Part shown: piece after piece, positions 34,201 through 44,400 of the stretch
Position numbering within the stretch: position 1 is the stretch's first letter
Layout: every line of letters begins with the position of its first letter
Assembly: GCF_026914265.1 (NCBI RefSeq)
Contig: NC_069127.1
Span: forward strand, 22,189,045-22,253,044
Origin: Mya arenaria
Taxonomy: Eukaryota > Mollusca > Bivalvia > Myida > Myidae
Reading direction: 5' to 3'
Length of the DNA stretch: 64,000 bases
The notes under the pieces: model-generated
What the model was told of the DNA's origin: nothing
The model's database searches: none
What the model saw: only the letters and a program-made list of their open reading frames with translations
Translations under genes and position numbers: made by a program

Positions 34201-37200
34201 AAATCAAGGGGCATAATTCAACAAAAATTAAAGCCAAGAGTTATTGTCACAGTAATATGTGTACAATATATATGTTTAAAGTTTCATGTAAATTTATTGT
34301 TTTTTTTTGTGTGCAATGACATGAACGAACAAGTAATATCCGCCTATCTTAAAAAAAAATTGGAAATTGAACAAATAACGCCAGATTCTAGTAAGCTCAC
34401 TTGGCCTGCTTTTCCCTAAACTTGTTCTTCTCCCTGTTAGAAAGTTTCTTCTTCTTTTTGGTTGGATCAAAGTTGCCCTTCATGGAGAACTGAGCTGGTT
34501 CCACGTGTACCTTATGGCCTTTGTAGTCGGCCCCATCAAGTAGGCTCAGGATAAGATCCACTGACTCCTTCTACAAACATATAGCACAAAGTTGTTAATC
34601 AAGTTTCATCTACTTTAGAATAAGCCTGCTTAAAATCGTTTTTGGTTTTGTCAATTTTTGGATTCTAAAGTTCCTGATGCTAATCTTAAACCTGCACTTT
34701 CACAGATTGAACATTTTGACAACTTTTTTTATTTTTTGTCTTGGAACAAGCCAATTTATGCGAGAATGCATGGAAACCAGTGACATAAGACTGCTGACAA
34801 AAAATCAGATCGCAGATTTTCAAATTTAAGTTCAAAAATTGAATTTGATGTTTTATGCATTTTTCTTATTAAACCGTAAGTAACACTTTTAGCCATAAAA
34901 CGTTAATTTTTGACTGGAAATATGAAAATCAGCTATCTGATCTTTTGTCATTAGTCTTAAATCACTGTTTGCAGATATTTATGCAGAAATTGGCACATTC
35001 CAAGATGTGCAGACAAAAACTGAAAAAGTTATCAAAACGATAAATCTCTGAGAGTGCAGCTCTAAACCCAAGATGGTTCATTATTATGATATGAATATCT
35101 ACAACATGCCCAATATATAAGATTATTTAATTTTTTAAGTCACATCTGGGCCATACATGTACTTAATCCAAATTTCAGGTACAGAAACCTACACAAAACC
35201 TTGGTGAATGATGAAACATTACCCCCAAACCCCTTACAACAACAATCCTTACATAAAACATTGCCCAGGGTTACAGTGTGATGCTTAATCTACATATGTA
35301 TCAACCCAAAAAATATCGCGAAAAAGCAGCAAACACCTTCACCTCTATATTTCCTGTTCTTTTTATGGAATAGTTTCACCTTGTGTTGCTTCCTACCAAG
35401 GCCAAACAATAACAATCCCCCTGATATCCCAAATAAGGCTTCCGTTAAAGGAAGTTTGGAAGTATATTACTCCCTAGAAACAGGTTAAAACTTCCAAAAT
35501 TGATTCCTTGGAGTACAAAAACTTCCATAATTTTGAAGAAAACTTGGAAGTTTAAAATATCAAAACCTTTTTGTCAATATTACTTTTATGGGCACAATTT
35601 TTTTCAGATTAACTGTTTCTAAGTAAAATGAATTATTATAATATAAATCAGTGAATTGGGCAAGTAAAAGTTGCAAACTATTTGATTTCTTATATACTTG
35701 TTAAAAAATATTGTTGAAAAAGATATTGTATTCGGGAGACTTAAACTTCCACATTTCAGTGTAAAACTTCCAAAATTGATTGACAAGAAGTTTATACTTC
35801 CAGTTTCAAATTCTTAATGGAAGCCCTGCCGGGCTAGATGATACCTAATATACATGTGGTTTAACCTTGATAAAGCAGCATCTCCCATCCCCCTTGGGTT
35901 GACCATTCTCATCCAGGTACAGTTTCACCTTGGGCTTCTTTGTGCGAGGGTCAAACATAATCAAACCATACTTGGTCATCATTTCTGGAATATGAAAAGA
36001 CCACAACTTTTTAACATAAACTAGCTTCACGACAGCTGTTTCAAATTAACCATAATTATCATTAAGATGGCAATTGTGTAGTTTAATCAAATTGATATCA
36101 AGTATTATTTTAAGGCAAATGAGACTGTTACATTAAGGTTTGACAGAATGACATTCACTAGTTGATAGATGGTCTGGTCCATCTACGTCCAAGGCTATCT
36201 AGCCTGATTGGTTGTGTCTTTAAACGAATCAAAAGCAAAAAAATATCTGTGAAAATATAATAGGCTTTTCTGAAAAGTTATTTGGAAATTAGTAGGTACT
36301 ATATTTAGTTCCAATCTTGACACACATTCACTCACACTAAAGCATGATCAGCATGTACTGTTTATTTCTTCATCTAAATGCTCACTTTGTTATTGTTGAC
36401 AAAATTATCTTATATACCATTGAAATAACGTGAGAAATGCAAGATTGCACATCCAAGCCAATATGTTAGTATCCAAAATATTATGACAACAGACCTTTTT
36501 TCCCGCTTGTTGACATTGTGCTTAGCAGCAACGGAAAATGTCGAACAATTAATTAATAAGCAATTTATTTACATAGCTTGTTTTAATAGTATATTTCAAG
36601 ATTGTACTTCATGTGTATATCTGGACATATAGGCATCATAACAACTTTGTTGTATGTTATTGGTATATTTTTGAAAAATGTTTGAAATCACTCTTAAAAT
36701 TATGCTAAGCACATGTTTATGCTTGCTGGAATTTGTGAATAAGAAGTAATGAAACAGTTAATCTAAGTATGACTTTGTATGTTAAAGGAACCAAAAAACA
36801 ACCCCAAGGTCATCATTGCATAAGCTACATGCCAAGTTTCATCATTATCCATCAATGCTAACTAAACTTAGTTTTCAGCTTACATAACTAAAATTAGATT
36901 AAATGGTTGTAGTAATTAGCTTTTAAGCATAATCCCTCACCATAATAATAATCTTACCTGTGAACTCTTCCAGTTTAATGTCAAAAGGCAAGCCTGACAC
37001 ATAGACATTTGTGTTGTGTTCTTCATTCACTTCAAACCAACCTACAGTGGAAAAATAAACAACTGCTATTTGTTTTTTACAACAAAATTTCTTTACAAAT
37101 AAAAAGAGCACCTTTTGTTCATTTCTTACTAAAGAATTTTCAAGAAACCATATATATATATATAACTTCATCAATATTGAATTTGATTCAGTCAAAAAAT

Positions 37201-40200
37201 AGAATTATTCAGCGTTTTTATTTAAAATTTCAGGGTTCGAATTTAACTTTGAGGAGCACTAGCAAAATTTTGTGAGTGCTTTTTGAAGCATCTCACAAAA
37301 TGAAAAATCAACTTGCAATTTTATTATTTGCTTTATTCCCTTATAATATTGTCTAACAGTAGAATTTTACACCTAAGACATATTATGAATATTAAAAAGT
37401 ATCAATCTTGAGTGACTAGACTTCTAAAACTTTAAGATTTCTTATCCTTTTTAAGGGGTACGGAAAGACTCATCAGATGCTGGCCACGTTTTGATAACAA
37501 AGCTGTCCAATAATTTGACATTGTTCACTTTGTATATTTACCCTCGCCATCAGTAATACCCATTGGGCAAGCACGCTACAGATTTCATTCAGTCTATAAG
37601 TATTAAAAACAATATAATGTGTAAAAACAATAACGTTATAAATATAGTTATAAATATAAAAGAAATAAAAGCAACAGTAAATGTAGCATGGATGATTTGG
37701 ACCATGAAATATATTGATTGACGCAGGCTATTCACTTTGACAGTTGGGCGGAAATATATTCAATAGTTGATGGGGTTTACATATAGTGCGCGAAAGCGCT
37801 AAATTTAGCCAATGATTGAGCTTGGTGATTACGTCATTTGTATTCACTATGTACTATGCACGCCTCGGAGCATCCTGGAAAGATTCGAGATAAAACTCCG
37901 CTTTTTTCGTATTTGTTCTATTTTTGAAAACTTACTAGAGCGTAACTCCGTACTGTCTTCTTTATACTGGTTGTTTAAACATGCCACTTTTAGGCTGTTT
38001 ACACACGACTATGTAGCGGAGTTACGTTCATGTTTATTCTACTTTCCTTTTAACATTTTGTGGTCTAGAAAAAGCCACTCGCAGAATTTTGCGAGCTTGA
38101 ATAAAAGTCACTTGCAATTTGCAAATGTCGCTCGCATTTTGCGAGTATGCGAGTATAAATTCGAACCCTGAATTTGCAAATTCTCGCACTTCGTGTTATT
38201 TTTTTCAATGACTGTATCATAAATAAGCTCATATTTATTCTGGATAAAGACATCGCATGCACTGTTGGAATAAGGTTCGTTACATAATCAAGCTTGCAAG
38301 TTTAATAACAAGCATGAAAGTCCCATAACCTCCTGACACTTTCACAAACTTTACAATGAATGCCTATAATGTAATTAATTGTACCAATATATACATATAT
38401 ATATATATATATATGCAATTCTTCTCTCAACAGAACTGGGGCAATCTTTGAAGTGATTGCCAATATCATTGTTTAATGTACATTCAATTTTACTCTATTG
38501 AACACCAGGGCAATCTTAGCAGCAAAAAAACACATAATAAAATGGGCATATTTTTTGCTTGTTTTAAGCAGAAGCCTAAATGTTTCGTATTCATACATTT
38601 TACAAAGCTAACTTGATCCAGTTCCAATCTATTTTCCTTATCTGAATATCAAATTTCACCAAAGAATTCGAATATAAACCCGTTACAAGACTCTGCAAGG
38701 TGGGCCAGGTTTTGAAAAGACAAACAATGTGTAAAGTATTAAATGCTTTAACTTTAAGCTTTCCCTGGCTGCTTAGACTGCCCTTATTTAAGGAGATAAG
38801 AAATGCATATATATGTTTTATTAAGTTACATGTACAACTACTCTAAGGATATCATACCTTCCGGTCTCGGCGGTGGTTTTCTCTTTTTGCCTTTCTTTTT
38901 TCCAGCCTCCTCTCCCTCCTGCGTCCCATCCCCCTTCACAGCTTCCACTCCCTCAGTGGAACCTTCCCCCTTCCCCTCTTCCTGGGCAGGCTGAGCCATG
39001 CAGTCAGCGTAGTAGTCATGGTAGTCGGTGTTGTAGTAGTAGGACCAGTAGTCATTGTATTGCTTCTTTTGTTCTTCTGTGTATTTTTCCATTTCTTCCC
39101 TTGAATCTGAAACAAAAATTGACAGTTTTAATAAAGTGAGCATTCCTTCTCAATCTCTCTCAATTTGGCATATTTTATTAAATCAGTCCTATATGCACCT
39201 TTGTTTTGGAAAAAGTTTGCACTTAAATGCTTGAATTGGTAATTCAATTTCATATAAGTCAGTAACATGTCAAAATTTGGAATTCTACATGATTTGAAAA
39301 AAATTGACACAAGTTTGAAATTGTTCTGAATATCTAACCCATTATTAGTGAAAGGCCATCTTACAATTATTTAACAGTAGTTTTGTCCTCAACAGGAGCC
39401 TCCCTTACCCTGCTACACCCTCCCCCTCACACTTAAAAGTATAAATCCCCTAACCAGCACCCTATGATTTAGGGCTTTTCCTGATCTGTTCAAGTCCAGT
39501 CCCAGACTCAGAGGTGTTCCAGTTTTTGGACTGTCTCTTCTAGAGCCTTATCAGTTATCTACAACCAAAAAGTTTTGTCATTCTCTTTCTTTCCTCCATC
39601 CAACCCTTACCATTCTGCCCTGCACCATCATCCTGCCAGGTGTCCTCTAGGTGTTCCAGTTTTTTGATAGATTCATCATGAGACTCCTCCCCCACAGCTT
39701 CTTTCTTCTGGCGAGATAACACCTCTTCCTGCTGCACAGCTGCCGCATAGTAGTTCTGGATGGAGACAAGATATTAAAAAGTACAAGATTGAAGAAACAC
39801 ATAAAAAACTGGGAACATCTAAAGTACTAGTCAAGGTTCTGAGTGTACAAAATGTACAATGTATCTATATTTATCTTTATGTATATTATATATATACGAC
39901 CATTTGTTGTACCTGCAACCAGAACTAAAAATAATGAGCAAATGGAAATATACAAGTATACTGATGAATACTGTATATAAATCTCAATGACTATAGATTC
40001 ATTAATGAAACTTTTAAATCAAATTGCTAATTAAACAAGTACCATTAATGCATATTCTGCAATATCAATGTAATGAACACTATTATATTACATACCTGAT
40101 AGTACTCCTGATTCTGTTTTTCTTTATCTTCCCCTCCTTCTACACCATAGTTCATCTGGTACTGGGCTATGAAGTCAGTGTCAATCTAAATATATGCACA

Positions 40201-40964
40201 ACAAATAAAACATTATTTTCCATTTTATACCAATTTGAAACAAACTGCTGGTTTTCAGGGGAGGTACAATGTATTGCCACTAATAAGAACTAACATGCTC
40301 TATGTAAAGATTACCAGTAAGATTATCGACCTCTCATTAAGATAATATCAGCTAACCTACATTTCCAGCAAATGAAATCAGTATATCGGCCTTCATTAAG
40401 TAACATGCTAAATTGGTGAGAACTGCAGATCTAAAACTTATAAGACAAATGATAAATTATTAAGAATTGCAGTTTTATCACTTAACAGACATTAAGCCAT
40501 GATTTGGTTCTCTTTCTTCTGAAAACACTTATTATTTCTAAGACAGAACATATTTAATAAACTGTTCTTAAACATTAAGATTTTCCATTAAATATTCTAA
40601 CTATTACTTATTACACAAATAATTGTTCTGCCCAGGTATAACAGCATGTATTGAAGTTATAACACATTGAAAAAATCCATAAAGACCCCAAAAATATCAA
40701 AACAGCCATTTCTATAAATAACAAAGGCAAACTGATTTAACTGGCCAGTGAAAACATGTGAAAAGTGAAACCAAACCTTTGCTCTGTGAAGTATGAAGAA
40801 GTTAAACATACCTTTGGGAACCATGCCTGTTTCTCCGGGTCCCACTCATATGTAGTACCATCATCATCAACTCTGATCCCTGGCGGACCCTGAGTTGCCT
40901 TCTCTTTACTCTCCCTCTCAAGGCGTTCGAGTTCCAACTGCTCCTCAAAGTCAATGTCACCCAT
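31247..40964 (-). CDS. HTATSF1: HTATSF1/Cus2-type splicing factor, 10 coding exons, complete
   Basis: Nuclear U2 snRNP-associated factor; in other species its UHM domain binds a tryptophan-bearing ligand motif in SF3B1. Exons in order: 40964-40812, 40185-40096, 39755-39611, 39106-38858, 37041-36958, 35984-35866, 34570-34401, 33691-33595, 32872-32783, 31987-31247. Every junction is GT-AG and in phase, giving 645 aa. The N-terminus has the family's GTTYEWDPEKQAWFPK motif, then DFIAQYQMNYG. RRM1 starts near residue 221 (NTNVYVSGLPFD; GRCCFIK), followed by a Lys-rich stretch and LFDWRPEK. The UHM covers about 346-440 and ends RFLGPRRLLAAVWDG; the usual Arg-X-Phe loop (RWFGGR in the human protein, as I recall it) reads RFLGPR here, so the Phe is shifted or lost. 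From about 474 the tail is Ser/Gly/Ala-rich, whereas the vertebrate tail is strongly acidic. It shares a start region with WARS2 on the other strand. Confidence 0.93.
31988..33594. other. HTATSF1 introns 8 and 9 region, one degenerate element
   Basis: Apart from coding exon 9 (32783-32872), AT-rich intron. 33310-33450 holds the GGGCTTGTTCA-type sequence shared with 30650-30800. Confidence 0.4.
33895..34174. mobile_element. TIR element of the TTAAAGCTGCAC family, copy 2
   Basis: GAAAGCTGCACTATCACAGA at the left, and TCTGTGAGAATGCAGCTTC at the right. 280 bp, shorter than copy 1, with the same CTGATCTTTTGTCAGCAGTC inner motif. In HTATSF1 intron 7. Confidence 0.75.
34686..35066. mobile_element. 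TIR element of the TTAAAGCTGCAC family, copy 3
   Basis: TTAAACCTGCACTTTCACAG at the left, CTCTGAGAGTGCAGCTCTAA at the right, 381 bp. It contains GTCTTGGAACAAGCC near the left and GGCACATTCCAAGA near the right, mirroring copy 1. In HTATSF1 intron 6, about 510 bp from copy 2 and separated from it by coding exon 7. Confidence 0.75.
35436..35833. mobile_element. TIR element with GGCTTCCGTTAA ends
   Basis: About 398 bp from GGCTTCCGTTAAAGG to CTTAATGGAAGCC. Subterminal AACTTCCAAAATTGATT occurs near both ends. No transposase. In HTATSF1 intron 6. Confidence 0.65.
37231..38170. mobile_element. About 940-bp TIR element with CAGGGTTCGAA ends
   Basis: CAGGGTTCGAATTTAACTTT at the left mirrors TATAAATTCGAACCCTG at the right. 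CAGGGTTCGAA-type tips are usual for hAT-like elements. An exact 8-bp target duplication is not evident (flanks TAAAATTT and AATTTGCA). Interior frames are short; no transposase. In HTATSF1 intron 4. Confidence 0.65.
38390..38416. repeat. (AT)n microsatellite
   Basis: A run of alternating AT in HTATSF1 intron 4. Confidence 0.85.
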
Positions 40965-41466
40965 CCTTTGTCATTGACACAGCAAAACCTTCAATAAAAT
41001 TGATTCGTCATTTAAATTTTAATGTCAACAGAACAAATTTTGTCATTTTTTTTTCAAATTTAATTGATCCATATTAAGATGGGTTATAAGTGTTATTTAC
41101 AAGTTTACGGTAAATTATGCTATTTTTTAACTCTTATTCACGTAAATGGTGACATTGTAATGTTATTCATCTGTTTCAATTTAAATTAATGTTATCCGAA
41201 TATTTTATCCGAATTACCAATTTCCTACAACTTAGAAAAATCAGAATAAAATCCCTTTAATCTTAAAGTAAAACACGTAAATTGATACATAGCTTTAATT
41301 TATCCTGTAATAATTTACTGAAGGCGCTTAAAGTATTCAAATATTAAGGGAAAGACGATTATTTTACCTCACCCATAAAACGTTTCGTCTGTGTCGATAG
41401 ACGCTTGCGCAGCATAACGGTGCTCATATAACTGTAACTCGTGTAATAAACCCACCGGTATCCAAT
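40965..41466. promoter_or_regulatory. Probable shared promoter of HTATSF1 and WARS2
   Basis: 502 bp separate the two divergent start codons and must hold both 5' UTRs and promoters. No clear TATA box is placed near either start; the region is AT-rich with no CpG-island character visible by eye. Head-to-head pairs at this distance usually share a promoter; here this is inferred from layout only. Confidence 0.6.
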
Positions 41467-44400
41467 ATGAGTTTTCACAAACTTTTCAGGTTTTGCAGAA
41501 AAATTATAGACTTTAATGCTTTTCAGTGTCGTTTAAGCAGAAAATTGTCAACAAAAGAGGTAATATTTTGGTTGAAAATCTGTTGACATGCTCATAGTTT
41601 CGAATTTTAGGTGAACATTTTAAAGCAGTTAACTATTTTAGCAATTAATATAAACTTATTTCTTATCAGTACTGTATAAAATAAACACATAGATGATCAG
41701 GTGGGCACAATCTACAGCTTTATATTGCTACACAAATTGCTAAACCATAAACCATCAGACGTCCCATTGTATGGCAGTCTTACGGCATGTTGCTGCATTT
41801 CTAGAAAAGCTAGCTCAATAGCAATGCAGTATACATGTACATTAGTCATTCTAAAATGCCGTCCAGGCTTTTTTTTTAATGATGGTTAGCCTGGACTAAC
41901 CATCAGTAAAAAAAAAGCCTGGACGGCATTTTAGAATGACTAACCTGTACATGTAAGTGTGCTTTTAATATATATGGTTACACAGTGGGATTATTTTTGA
42001 AATACTCCCAAGTTTTTTTATTAAAACATCGTCAAATTTCCCAATTCCAAGGGTTAGATATTTTTCCAACTCTAACAGGAAAAAAACCTGTATATATGCA
42101 CCTATTTTTATTTAAACATATCTGTTTTAAATTTAAGATGTAAATGTATACATGGCACCTGTATTTGGATTTTGTAGGTTCAAGAGGATGGATTTATCCA
42201 GTGTCCTGAGAGGGTGTTTTCTGGTATCCAGCCAACAGGGGTTCCACATTTGGGCAACTATGTTGGGGCTATTAGTAACTGGGTTAAACTACAGGTTATT
42301 TAACTTGATTTGTTTACAAAAGACTACATTAACCTCCCTTTGTAGCCATTCTCATCACTAATCAGCTTCCATTCGGTACGAATGGTTTAAAAATATATAT
42401 ATATATATTAATATAATTCACATTGCAATATGAATTTTTAAAAATAGTTATTTCATCTTTGAAACTATTTAATCAGGACAACGATTTCGCTAGAAACCTT
42501 CAAAATGGATATTTATTTATCACACACAGTCATACAAACTATAATTTATACAGTACATACTACCTTTAATTTAAAGGATGAAAATGATCCTCTAATGACT
42601 TGCCTGTGCTGTGTTTTGATAGGAGGAGGGAAACAGTATGATGGTAAGCATTGTGGATCTTCACTCCATCACCGTTCAGCAGGATCCAGCTGAACTCAGG
42701 TACATGTATACACACTTCTCTACCTATCATTTAAACAGCTGAAAGGCTTAAATGAGCATTATATGGTAGGGCAAAAGGCCCACCCACCAGGAACTATCTC
42801 ATGGTCTAGAATGTACAAAGTCAATAAAGAGCTTCTTTATATGTCTGGTTTATATGTGTGTTGTAAATGTTTGGTTTATATATATGCGGTTAACTCATTG
42901 TTTCAGAGAGAACATCCAGACCATGGCAGCCTGTCTGCTGGCATGTGGTATAGACTCAGACAAGACCATACTCTTTCAACAGTCTACAGTAAGAATCCAC
43001 ATGTTCTCTCTTTTATATCAAAAATAATAGACCACTGTATAACGTTATAACTTCTTTCTTAAATTGAAATCAGTTCATTTATTTTACATAAAGCTACTAT
43101 CATTATATACTTTTGGCTAGTTTACAGTTATTTATAGTGAAACCAAACTTGTCTTTCGATGTTTCAAGCAGTGAAATGCAGATATAAAGCTTAAGCATGC
43201 CTTCATGTCCAAAGCAAATCTCAACACGGACAGTGTTGTGACACAAATTCAAATGTCGTATTTTCCAAAATAATGTTACTTCACATGCAAATTGGGAGGC
43301 TTTGAAGCCAAACTAAACTAACTGTCATTGTATATCCATTTTAAGGCGTATAACAAATTTTTTTATTATTTCAGTGGAAGATCACATTCACAATAAATAA
43401 AAATTGTGAACACCAAAAGTAAATGTTTCAAATATAGCAATTGGTGTGATTTTGCATCAAACCAAAAATATAATCCTATTATATGTAATAGTTAAATGAT
43501 GAAATATTGTTTGTAGAATAGTTTTGTAAGGGTTTGTTTTCCCCTGTGTAGGTACCGCAGCATGCAGAGCTGTGTTGGATCCTGAGCTGCCTGTGTACAC
43601 TTCCGCGTCTCGAGCATCTACCACAGTGGAAGGTAGGGCTGAACATGTGGTTGTGTGAACTGAATTTTTATTCATAAAATTTGTATTTAATTGCAACAAA
43701 TGTAAGATTCTTTTTGTCACATGACACATTGGTCGCTAAAACAAAGATTCTATTCATTTTTTGTAAAACGTTTGAGAGCAAATTAATAGAGCTAAATGTT
43801 ACATCCCGTGGACGACTGAAATCGATGAAGGCGCAAATAAGGTGATTTTACTTTTTTTACAATTCTATTCACAAGCATTACAAATCGAATCCAAAAAAAT
43901 CTTTACTTTTTGTTATGGTTGTATTACACTTCAAACACATAACGTCATGTGATAAAACAATTATAATTTAATAATATATAGAAAGTGCATGTATCCTAAA
44001 AAGTTTAAGTAATTTCACACATTAAGATGGTATTGTATATAACTTGGGCCATTGTATGAGGGAAATTATGATTAAATATCATAGATTCAAAAAGATTATA
44101 TGGAGAAGCAAAATTGTTTTTGTAAATTTTGCTAGCAAATTCAAAAACAAATCTTTGTCTTACCACTGTTAGTATTTAAACTTGTTTTAAAATATATAAT
44201 AACTAGTAATTATAGTTATTTTAGTATAATGAGTACTAACTAGTGTTATATCAATTCAAAAAAGTAATGATATGAAACAAATGATAATAAGAGAGTCCTT
44301 CTGTGTATAATATACAAACATATCTTTCATTGTACAGGATAAGTCGAAGCGTGTATCAGATCCGAAGGTTGGACTGTTCACCTACCCCATCCTACAGGCA

